From: Streptomyces albogriseolus
GTDB lineage: Bacteria > Actinomycetota > Actinomycetes > Streptomycetales > Streptomycetaceae
NCBI GenBank assembly: GCA_014650475.1
Contig: BMVA01000002.1
Span: 558,001 to 622,000, forward strand
Length of the DNA stretch: 64,000 bases
Direction of reading: 5' to 3'
Each line of letters begins with the position of its first letter. Position 1 is the first letter of the stretch. Positions 35,392 through 42,152 of the stretch are shown piece by piece. Under the pieces are notes generated by a model, which searched no databases, was not told the DNA's origin, and saw only the letters and a list, made by a program, of their open reading frames with translations. The translations under genes and the position numbers were made by a program.

Positions 35392-36429
35392 GTGACCGCC
35401 AGTCTGGAGCAGCTGCGCCGCTGCCACTTCGCCGTCGACCTGGGCGCGGCCCGCACCCGGGTGTACATCAAGGGCGCCGGCCTGGTCGTCGACCAGCCGT
35501 CCGTCGCCGCCGTGAACACCCGTACCGGAGCGCTGATCGCGGTCGGCGAGTTCGCGGAGAAGATGACCGGGCGCACCCCCGACTACATCCGCGTCGTCCG
35601 GCCGGTGAACGGCGGTACCGTCGTCGACATCGAGATGGCGCAGCGGATGCTGCGTCAGCTCATCGGCGACCGCACCCGCCGTGCCCTGCGCCGCAAGCCC
35701 CGGCTGCGGGCGGCCGCCTGCACCCCGCACGACGCCGACCCGCTGGCCCAGCGCGCCGCGATCGAGACGCTGGTCGGGCTCGGCGCCCGCCGGGTGGAGC
35801 TGGTGGACACGCTGATCGCGGCGGCCGTCGGCTGCGGACTGCCGGTGGAGCGGCCCGAGGCCACCATGATCATGGTGTGCGGCGCGGCGGCCACCCAGGT
35901 GGCCGTGCTGTCGCTCGGCTCGATCGTGCGCGCCGAGCGGATCCCGGTGGGCGGCGAGGCGGTGGACGCGGCGATCGTGCAGCATCTGCGCCACCAGCAC
36001 GAGCTGATGCTCCCGAGCCAGTCCGTAAGGCCCCTCCAGCTCGCGTTGGAGGGGAACGGGCTGACCCCGGAGGGGCCGGAGGTCACGGAGATCCACGGCC
36101 GGGACGTCGCCACCGGGCTCGCCCGGTCGGTGAAGGTGGACACGGCCGCGGTGCGGCGGGCGATCCAGACGCCGCTCACCGCCGTCCTCGACGGCATCGG
36201 CAGGGTGCTGCGGGACTGCCCGCCCGACCTGGTCGCCGACCTGGCCGACCGCGGCATCATGATGGTCGGCGGCAGCGCCCTGCTGCCGGGTCTGGACCAG
36301 ATGCTGCGTCAGGCCACCGGGATGCCGGTGCACATCGCGGAGCGCCCGGAGCTGTGCGCCGTGGAAGGGCTCGGCGCGATGCTGGAAGGCCGTATCACCC
36401 CCATGGTCCTGGACCCCCTGGGCGCCTGA
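35392..36429 (+). CDS. mbl: MreB-like actin homologue Mbl (345 aa)
   Basis: A bacterial actin: phosphate 1 loop HFAVDLGAARTRVYI, switch region PDYIRVVRPVNGGTVVDIEMA, phosphate 2 region TMIMVCGAAATQVAVLSLG, and adenosine region GIMMVGGSALLPGLDQML. The normal D-G-T pattern of phosphate 1 reads D-G-A here. From memory this matches Mbl of S. coelicolor (SCO2451), which works with MreB in sporulation and spore wall assembly. It is not in an mreBCD operon. The GTG at 35392 has GGGAGGA 6 bp upstream; the frame is open far upstream but lacks other signals. A 24-bp palindrome precedes it and a strong hairpin follows. Confidence 0.88.
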   Translation: MTASLEQLRRCHFAVDLGAARTRVYIKGAGLVVDQPSVAAVNTRTGALIAVGEFAEKMTGRTPDYIRVVRPVNGGTVVDIEMAQRMLRQLIGDRTRRALRRKPRLRAAACTPHDADPLAQRAAIETLVGLGARRVELVDTLIAAAVGCGLPVERPEATMIMVCGAAATQVAVLSLGSIVRAERIPVGGEAVDAAIVQHLRHQHELMLPSQSVRPLQLALEGNGLTPEGPEVTEIHGRDVATGLARSVKVDTAAVRRAIQTPLTAVLDGIGRVLRDCPPDLVADLADRGIMMVGGSALLPGLDQMLRQATGMPVHIAERPELCAVEGLGAMLEGRITPMVLDPLGA

Positions 36430-36463
36430 GTCGCCCCCTCCGCCGCGCACCACGCACCGCCCT

Positions 36464-36491
36464 GGCCTGCCCGCATCCGTGCGGGCAGGCC
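36464..36491 (+). terminator. Hairpin terminator after mbl
   Basis: A perfect 12-bp stem (GGCCTGCCCGCA with TGCGGGCAGGCC) and TCCG loop lie 34 bp after the mbl stop. It separates mbl from the STAS-ANTAR gene, which should therefore have its own promoter in the 170 bp that follow. Confidence 0.75.
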
Positions 36492-36665
36492 CTCGTACGT
36501 TCCCGGCCGTTCCGGCGGGGGCGGTGTGTACGGCGGCGCAGGGCGGGCAGGCGCATCCGCAGCGCAGCAGTTCCGTGCGCGATGCCTCTCGTGCGGGTGC
36601 CGGCGGTGGCCGGGGCCGCCGGGACGGCCCGGCCGGCCACCCACGAGCACCGACAAGGCGGTGAC

Positions 36666-37340
36666 ATGACTTCCGCGGCTTCGTTCCCCCCGGGACGGCA
36701 GGACACCTTGGTCATCAGCGGTCGCATGGACGCGGACCGGGCGCTGCTCACCCCGCGCGGGGAGCTGGTCCGCGGCTGCGCGCAGATGCTGGCCGAGAAG
36801 CTGGCCGGGCTGCCCGCCGGCACGGCGCGGGTCGACCTGGACATGAGCGGCGTGCACTTCATGGACACCGCGGGTCTGGAGTTCCTGGAGGTGCTCCGCG
36901 ACCACGCCCGCCGGCGGTCCATGCCGGTCACCACGTCCCACTGGAGCGGCCAGCCGCGCCGCATCCTGGAGCTGGCCGGGCTGGACATCACGGACCCGCT
37001 GCGCTCCCCCGCGCCGCGCCCCTCGCCCGCCGGGTCGGCGGTGGCGCTGGAGCGCCAGGAGCGGCTGCACCTGCTCCAGGAGGAGGTCGAGCAGCTGCGG
37101 CAGGCCATCGCGTCCCGCCCGGTCATCGACCAGGCGCGCGGCGTCCTGATGGCGATGTACGGCTGCACCTCGGACGAGGCGTGGCACATCCTGCGGGAGG
37201 CGTCGCAGCTGTCCAACACCAAGCTGCGCGCCATCGCCGAGTCGCTGACGGCCTGCGCGGAGGCGGAGGGCACTCCCCCGCCCCCGGAGGTGCGCACGGC
37301 GCTGGCGCGTGCCCTCGCCGCCCGTCGCGCCGCCCGGTGA
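36666..37340 (+). CDS. STAS-ANTAR two-domain regulator (224 aa)
   Basis: Residues about 14-118 form a STAS domain (RVDLDMSGVHFMDTAGLEFLEVL; the usual phospho-serine position is Thr68). A helical linker (RLHLLQEEVEQLRQA) leads to a C-terminal ANTAR domain, about 140-200, with ARGVLMAMYG, EAWHILREASQLSNTKLR and AIAESL. ANTAR domains bind paired hairpins in nascent mRNA and prevent termination. STAS domains respond to anti-sigma kinases. The combination links stress-type partner switching to antitermination. AAGGCGG precedes the ATG at 36666. The targets are unknown. Confidence 0.88.
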   Translation: MTSAASFPPGRQDTLVISGRMDADRALLTPRGELVRGCAQMLAEKLAGLPAGTARVDLDMSGVHFMDTAGLEFLEVLRDHARRRSMPVTTSHWSGQPRRILELAGLDITDPLRSPAPRPSPAGSAVALERQERLHLLQEEVEQLRQAIASRPVIDQARGVLMAMYGCTSDEAWHILREASQLSNTKLRAIAESLTACAEAEGTPPPPEVRTALARALAARRAAR

Positions 37341-37404
37341 CATCGCCGCGCGCGGGGTACTCGTACTCGCCGTAACGACCGGCCCCGCGACAGAAGGCGG
37401 CACG

Positions 37405-37575
37405 ATGAGCGAGCACACTCCGTCCCAGGCCGAGGGCGACCGGGACGACAGCGAATGGACCACCCCCGACGTGGTGCACACCACGCCCTCGCAGGCGGAA
37501 GGGGAACGCGACCCGTCGGACGCGCCGACCGCGTCCGACGACAACGCCGTACGGGGAACGCACGACGACGGCTGA
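37405..37575 (+). CDS. Small acidic repeat protein (56 aa), unknown function
   Basis: An acidic, probably disordered peptide with two copies of a short repeat, HTPSQAEGDRDDS and TTPSQAEGERDPSD, spaced about 22 residues apart. It contains no cysteine and no hydrophobic segment. The ATG at 37405 has AAGGCGG 5-11 bp upstream, and codon bias is good. It follows the STAS-ANTAR gene by 64 bp, and a symmetrical hairpin closes the region. It may be a small stress-related protein; no family was recognised. Confidence 0.55.
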   Translation: MSEHTPSQAEGDRDDSEWTTPDVVHTTPSQAEGERDPSDAPTASDDNAVRGTHDDG

Positions 37576-37592
37576 CTCGCGCCGACCGACGA

Positions 37593-37621
37593 AGGCCACG
37601 GCGGTCGAGCCGCCGTGGCCT
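37593..37621. terminator. Bidirectional hairpin between convergent small genes
   Basis: A perfect 12-bp stem (AGGCCACGGCGG with CCGCCGTGGCCT) and a 5-nt loop lie between the 56-aa gene and the leftward NTF2-like fragment. Its symmetry suits termination from both sides. Confidence 0.75.
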
Positions 37622-37634
37622 CGGGTTGAGCCTT

Positions 37635-37802
37635 TCACATGGCCTTCGCGAGCTGGGTGAAGCCCTCCGGGCCTCGCAGTGTTCTCCCGCTGCCCTCCTC
37701 GACGAGGGTGCAGTCCGGAGCGACGGACCCGGCGATGGAGTCGTAGTCCCGGTCGTTCCACGCCCGGAAGAGATCACGGACGAAAGTTTCGTTGTCAGCC
37801 AT
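37635..37802 (-). pseudogene. Truncated NTF2/SnoaL-like protein (55 aa)
   Basis: The reading frame starts like a normal nuclear-transport-factor-2-like protein (MADNETFVRDLFRAWNDRD, then SIAGSVAPDCTLVEEGSG) but stops after GPEGFTQLAKAM. Full proteins of this fold are about 110-140 aa, so roughly the first 45 percent is kept. A GGAGG site 6 bp before the ATG is intact, so the fragment may still be translated. The hairpin at 37593-37621 lies directly after the stop, which suggests the rest of the gene was lost rather than frameshifted. A short free-standing variant cannot be excluded. Confidence 0.55.
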
Positions 37803-37927
37803 GCGAACCTCCGCTGGGGAACGTCCCTTTCCCTCCATGCTGAACCGCTGCCTCAACCGGTGCACCCCAACGGGTCCTTGGTGGAGACGCTGAGGGGACG
37901 TTCCCACAGGTCAAGGTAGGTTGCTGG

Positions 37928-38001
37928 TGGGGCGGGTGGGACTCGAACCCACGGCCGACGGATTATGAGTCCGCTGCTCTAACCGGCTGAGCTACCGCCC
38001 C
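37928..38001 (-). tRNA. tRNA with CAT anticodon (elongator Met or Ile2)
   Basis: A full cloverleaf on the minus strand: acceptor GGGGCGG/CCGCCCC, D-arm GCTCAGCCGGTTAGAGC, anticodon loop CTCATAA, T-arm with GGGTTCGAGTCCC. CCA is encoded just after it (37925-37927). The anticodon is at 37965-37967. A CAT anticodon can belong to elongator methionine tRNA or to the isoleucine tRNA modified to lysidine; sequence alone does not settle this. It is not an initiator tRNA, because the first acceptor pair G1-C72 is intact. Confidence 0.9.
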
Positions 38002-38144
38002 ATAGCGGCGTGTCGCGTACATGTGTGCGCGCCGTCTGCCGCAGCATAGCCGCTCATACGATCTCCTGCTTCGGATGGTCGGCTGCGTACGGCCCTGTTG
38101 ACCATGAAGACAGTGCCGCGTCGCGCGCGGTTCCCCCGGACATG

Positions 38145-38167
38145 AAAAAGGACCCCGGCGGGGTCCT
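38145..38167 (-). terminator. Rho-independent terminator for the tRNA-Asn genes
   Basis: On the minus strand an AGGACCCC/GGGGTCCT stem with a 3-nt loop is followed by TTTTT. A true U tract is rare in this GC-rich genome. It lies 11 bp downstream of the first tRNA-Asn copy and would stop transcription before the CAT tRNA gene. Confidence 0.85.
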
Positions 38168-38178
38168 CGTTCAGCATG

Positions 38179-38251
38179 CTCCCCCGACTGGACTCGAACC
38201 AGTAACCTGCCGGTTAACAGCCGGCTGCTCTGCCAATTGAGCTACGGAGGA
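38179..38251 (-). tRNA. tRNA-Asn (GTT), copy 1
   Basis: A cloverleaf with acceptor TCCTCCG/CGGGGGA, D-arm GCTCAATTGGCAGAGC, anticodon loop CTGTTAA (anticodon GTT) and T-arm CTGGTTCGAGTCCAG. CCA is not encoded. It is identical to the copy at 38257-38329, from which it is separated by 5 bp, so both are made from one transcript. Confidence 0.95.
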
Positions 38252-38256
38252 TCGAG

Positions 38257-38329
38257 CTCCCCCGACTGGACTCGAACCAGTAACCTGCCGGTTAACAGCC
38301 GGCTGCTCTGCCAATTGAGCTACGGAGGA
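38257..38329 (-). tRNA. tRNA-Asn (GTT), copy 2
   Basis: Identical 73-nt tRNA-Asn gene, upstream in the direction of transcription. The TCGAG spacer between the copies leaves little room for separate promoters. CCA is not encoded. The tandem copies probably raise tRNA-Asn dosage and arose by local duplication. Confidence 0.95.
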
Positions 38330-38499
38330 ATGCCTCGTTCTGCATCGAACGCACCCGCCTGGGTATTCGCCAGGGGGCGCGCGCTCGCTGCGACACATAC
38401 ATTAGCGCAAGCAGGGGGGTGCTCCGCCAATCGGTACTCCCCGGCCCGTCGCCGCGCCGGAGACCCACGCAGACTGGAACAACGGGAAGGGTGGCCGCC

Positions 38500-38805
38500 A
38501 TGCGATACCGGCTCACGTTCGTCGCCGGAGTCGTCCTGGGTTACGTGCTGGGCACGAAAGCCGGGAGGGAGCGCTACGAGCAGATGAAGAGGTCCGCGCT
38601 GCAGCTGGCGCAGAACCCCGCGGTGCGCAACACCGCGGAGAGCGCGGCACAGCAGAGCCGTGAGTTCGCGGACAAGGCGTACCACGTGGTGAGCGACAAG
38701 GTCGGCGACCGCATGCCCGACTCGGTCGCCCAGCGGGTCCACGCCCTGCGGGAGCGCACCGCCCACGGCCCGGCCGAGGACGACTGGGGCACGAGCAACA
38801 CCTGA
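38500..38805 (+). CDS. YtxH-like small membrane-anchored protein (101 aa)
   Basis: An N-terminal hydrophobic segment with a glycine pattern (LTFVAGVVLGYVLGTKAGRERYEQM) is followed by an amphipathic helical tail, matching the YtxH/DUF-type stress proteins of Gram-positive bacteria. GAAGGGTGG precedes the ATG at 38500; an upstream in-frame start has no signal. It probably sits in the membrane with the helical tail inside. The gene lies between the tRNA genes and a carbohydrate kinase and is not clearly linked to either. The function is unknown. Confidence 0.78.
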   Translation: MRYRLTFVAGVVLGYVLGTKAGRERYEQMKRSALQLAQNPAVRNTAESAAQQSREFADKAYHVVSDKVGDRMPDSVAQRVHALRERTAHGPAEDDWGTSNT

Positions 38806-38843
38806 CGGACACCGCATCTCTCCCCATGCGGCAAAATCGCCGT

Positions 38844-40295
38844 ATGGGGATAGTCGCCGGGCTGGACAGTGCGCCCGATTTCACTCGCATCGTCGTCTGT
38901 GACACGGACACCGGGGCCGTGCTCAGGCAGGGGTACGCCCCGCACCCGGTGCAGGGTGCCGACGCCGGCCGCTCCTCGGACGTCGACCCGCAGGCCTGGC
39001 TGCTGTCCCTGGGCGAGGCCGCGAGCGGCGGGCTGCTGGAGGGCGTGCAGGCGATCGGCGTGTCCGCGCAGGCGGGCGCGCTGGTCCCGCTGGACGCGCA
39101 GGGCAACACGGTCCGCCCGGCGATGACCGGGGGCGACAAGCGCGCCCAGGTCGCGGCGGCCGATCTGGTCGACGCGCTCGGCGGGCGCGAGGCGTGGGCG
39201 CAGGCCGTGGGCTGTGTGCCGGGCGCCGCACAGCCGGTGACCAAGCTGCGCTGGATGGCCCGTACCGAACCGGAGAACGCGGCCCGCACCGCCGTGCTGC
39301 TGCAGGCGCAGGACTGGCTGGTGTGGCAGCTGCTGGGCCGGCCGGTGCGCCGGACCACCGACCGGGGCGGCGCCTCCGGCACCGGCTACTGGGCGGCGGC
39401 CACCGGCGGGTACCGGCCCGACCTGGTGGAGCTGGCGCTCGGGCACCAGGCGATGCTTCCCGAGGTGATCGGCCCGGCCGACGCGGCCGGGACCACCCCC
39501 GAGGGGCTGATGATCTCCGCCGGCACGGCGGACACGATGGCGGCGGCGTTCGGGCTCGGCATCGGGCTCGGCGACGCGGTGGTGTCGCTGGGCGCCTCCG
39601 GCTCGGCGATGGCCGTGCACCCCGAGGCGCTCGTCGACCGCACCGGCATGATCACGTCGCTGGCCGACGCGACGGGCATGCATCTGCCCGTGGTCACCAC
39701 GCTGAACGCGGTGCGGGCGCTGCGCGGCACCGCGGAACTGCTGGGGCTGCCGGACCTGGAGAGCCTGTCCGACCTGGCGATGAAGTCGACGCCGGGCGCG
39801 CACGGGCTGGTGCTGCTGCCGTATCTGGAGGGCGAGCGCACCCCGAACCTGCCGCACACCGCGGGGACCCTCGCGGGGCTGCGGCGGGAGTCGATGAAGC
39901 CGGAGCACCTGGCGCGGGCGGCGTTCGAGGGGATGCTGTGCGGGCTCGCGGACGCGCTGGACGTGCTGCGCGGCCGGGGTGTGGAGGTGCGGCGGGTGTT
40001 CCTGCTCGGGCCCGCGGCCGAACTGCCCGCGGTGCAGGCGGCGGCGCCCGCGCTGTTCGGGGCGCAGGTGGTCGTGCCGCAGCCCGCGGACTACGCGGCG
40101 ACGGGCGCGGCCCGGCAGGCGGCCTGGGCGCTCGGCGTCTCGCAGGGCGCCCTCGATCCGCGGACCCCGCCGGTGTGGCCGGGTCCGGTGGCGCAGGTGC
40201 TGGACCCGGGCGAGGAGCTGGCGGTGGGGCAGGCGGTGCGCCAGCAGTACGTGGCGGTGCGCGAGCAGACCCATCCGGGGGCGTTCCAGCAGTAG
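38844..40295 (+). CDS. FGGY-family carbohydrate kinase, xylulokinase-like (483 aa)
   Basis: A full-length FGGY kinase: N-terminal ATPase motif GIVAGLDSAPDFTRIVVCDT, sugar-binding segment IGVSAQAGALVPLD, and second-domain motifs GDAVVSLGASGSAM and VFLLGPAAELPAVQAAA. It phosphorylates a pentulose or hexitol with ATP; xylulose is the common substrate of the nearest type, but specificity cannot be read here. The ATG at 38844 gives the standard family start; an ATG six codons earlier (38826) is possible, and neither has a good ribosome site. No sugar isomerase or transporter is adjacent. Confidence 0.85.
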   Translation: MGIVAGLDSAPDFTRIVVCDTDTGAVLRQGYAPHPVQGADAGRSSDVDPQAWLLSLGEAASGGLLEGVQAIGVSAQAGALVPLDAQGNTVRPAMTGGDKRAQVAAADLVDALGGREAWAQAVGCVPGAAQPVTKLRWMARTEPENAARTAVLLQAQDWLVWQLLGRPVRRTTDRGGASGTGYWAAATGGYRPDLVELALGHQAMLPEVIGPADAAGTTPEGLMISAGTADTMAAAFGLGIGLGDAVVSLGASGSAMAVHPEALVDRTGMITSLADATGMHLPVVTTLNAVRALRGTAELLGLPDLESLSDLAMKSTPGAHGLVLLPYLEGERTPNLPHTAGTLAGLRRESMKPEHLARAAFEGMLCGLADALDVLRGRGVEVRRVFLLGPAAELPAVQAAAPALFGAQVVVPQPADYAATGAARQAAWALGVSQGALDPRTPPVWPGPVAQVLDPGEELAVGQAVRQQYVAVREQTHPGAFQQ

Positions 40296-40418
40296 GAGGG
40301 GGCGCGCGGGGACGGCGCGCCGGGGCCCGTAAATGGGTTGAGGTAACGCCGGTGGAGTGTTCGACGATAGGGGCCACGGGCAACCACTGGCCCCGCCGTC
40401 CACTCCGAGAGATGCAGC

Positions 40419-42152
40419 GTGCTCATACGACTTCTACGTGACCGTCTACGGCCCTACAAGAGATCCCTCGTCCTTCTGGTGGCCCTGCAGTTCCTGCAGA
40501 CCTGCGCCACGCTCTACCTGCCCACGCTGAACGCGGACATCATCGACAACGGTGTCGTCCAAGGTGACACGGGTTACATCCTCGGCTACGGCGGCCTGAT
40601 GATCGGCATCTCGCTGGCGCAGGTCGTCTGCAACGTCGGCGCCGTGTACTACGGGGCCCGGACGGCGGCGGCCCTGGGGCGGGACCTGCGCGCCGCGGTC
40701 TTCGACCGGGTGCAGTCCTTCTCCGCCCGTGAGGTGGGTCACTTCGGGGCGCCGTCGCTGATCACGCGGACGACGAACGACGTCCAGCAGATCCAGATGC
40801 TCACCCTGATGGCGTTCACCCTGATGGTGTCGGCGCCGATCATGTGCGTGGGCGGTGTGGTACTGGCGCTCGGTCTCGACGTGCCGCTGTCCGGGGTGCT
40901 GGTCGCGGTGGTGCCGGTGCTGGGCGTCTGCGTGACGCTGATCGTGCGCCGGCTGCGGCCGTTGTTCCGCACCATGCAGAAGCGGCTGGACACGGTGAAC
41001 CGGGTGCTGCGCGAGCAGATCACCGGCAACCGTGTCATCCGGGCGTTCGTGCGGGACACGTACGAGCAGCGGCGGTTCCACGGATCCAACACCGAGCTGA
41101 CCGATGTGTCGCTGCGCACCGGCAATCTGCTCGCGCTGATGTTCCCGGTGGTCATGACGGTGGTGAACCTGTCGTCGATCGCGGTGGTGTGGTTCGGCGC
41201 GCACCGCATCGACAGCGGCGGGATGCAGATCGGCGACCTGACGGCGTTCCTCGCCTATCTGATGCAGATCGTCATGTCCGTGATGATGGCCACCTTCATG
41301 TTCATGATGGTGCCGCGCGCCGAGGTGTGCGCCGAGCGCGTCCAGGAGGTGCTGGACACCTCCTCGAGCGTGGTGCCGCCCGCCGCGCCCGTCACCGAGC
41401 TGCGCCGGCACGGGCATCTGGAGATCCGGGGCGCGGGCTTCCGCTACCCGGGCGCCGAGGAGCCGGTGCTGCGGGCGGTCGATCTGGTGGCGCGGCCCGG
41501 CGAGGTCACCGCCGTGATCGGCTCCACCGGCAGCGGCAAGTCCACGCTGCTGGGGCTGGTGCCGCGGCTGTTCGACGCGACCGAGGGCGAGGTGCTGGTC
41601 GACGGGGTGCCGGTGGCGGACGTCGATCCGGCGCTGCTCGCGCGGACCGTCGGCCTGGTGCCGCAGAAGCCGTATCTGTTCGCGGGCACGGTGGCGACCA
41701 ATCTGCGCTACGGCAATCCGGACGCCACGGACGAGGAGCTGTGGCACGCGCTGGAGGTGGCGCAGGGCAAGGACTTCGTGGAGCGGCTGGAGGGCGGGCT
41801 CGACGCGCCGATCGCGCAGGGCGGGACGAACGTCTCCGGCGGTCAGCGCCAGCGCCTGGCCATCGCCCGGACGCTGGTGCAGCGCCCGGAGATCTACCTC
41901 TTCGACGACTCCTTCTCCGCGCTCGACTACGCCACCGACGCGGCCCTGCGCGCGGCGCTCGCGCGGGAGACGGCCGAGGCGACGGTGGTGATCGTCGCCC
42001 AGCGGGTGGCGACCATCCGGGACGCCGACCGGATCGTGGTGCTGGACGAGGGCCGGGTCGTCGGCGCCGGACGGCACCACGAGCTGATGGCGGAGAACGA
42101 GACCTACCGGGAGATCGTGCTCTCCCAGCTGACGGAAGCGGAGGCGGCCTGA
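40419..42152 (+). CDS. ABC exporter half, ATP-binding/permease (577 aa)
   Basis: A type IV ABC exporter half. Six transmembrane helices occupy residues about 15-300, with coupling helix NRVIRAFVRDTYEQRRF. The ATPase follows: Walker A GSTGSGKST, signature SGGQRQRLAIARTLVQRP, Walker B IYLFDDSFSALD. In this subunit the residue after Walker B is Asp followed by Ser, where consensus has Glu, so this site may be degenerate, a feature of heterodimeric exporters. The GTG start lacks a strong ribosome site. The second half overlaps its stop (TGATG). Confidence 0.87.
   Translation: MLIRLLRDRLRPYKRSLVLLVALQFLQTCATLYLPTLNADIIDNGVVQGDTGYILGYGGLMIGISLAQVVCNVGAVYYGARTAAALGRDLRAAVFDRVQSFSAREVGHFGAPSLITRTTNDVQQIQMLTLMAFTLMVSAPIMCVGGVVLALGLDVPLSGVLVAVVPVLGVCVTLIVRRLRPLFRTMQKRLDTVNRVLREQITGNRVIRAFVRDTYEQRRFHGSNTELTDVSLRTGNLLALMFPVVMTVVNLSSIAVVWFGAHRIDSGGMQIGDLTAFLAYLMQIVMSVMMATFMFMMVPRAEVCAERVQEVLDTSSSVVPPAAPVTELRRHGHLEIRGAGFRYPGAEEPVLRAVDLVARPGEVTAVIGSTGSGKSTLLGLVPRLFDATEGEVLVDGVPVADVDPALLARTVGLVPQKPYLFAGTVATNLRYGNPDATDEELWHALEVAQGKDFVERLEGGLDAPIAQGGTNVSGGQRQRLAIARTLVQRPEIYLFDDSFSALDYATDAALRAALARETAEATVVIVAQRVATIRDADRIVVLDEGRVVGAGRHHELMAENETYREIVLSQLTEAEAA

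Noticed and set aside
33620-37340. A local contractile injection system around the DUF4157 gene
   Set aside because: Neighbouring genes are a carboxyltransferase homologue, mbl and a STAS-ANTAR regulator; no sheath, tube, baseplate or AAA gene is present.
38145-38331. The repeated 73-bp units as a possible CRISPR-like or tandem DNA repeat
   Set aside because: They fold as two tRNA-Asn genes with correct anticodon and arms; there are no spacers of CRISPR type.
40338-40373. TTGAGG...TAGGGG as a promoter for the ABC pair
   Set aside because: The spacer would be 24 bp, too long for a sigma-70 promoter, and the 19-bp alternative has a poor -10.
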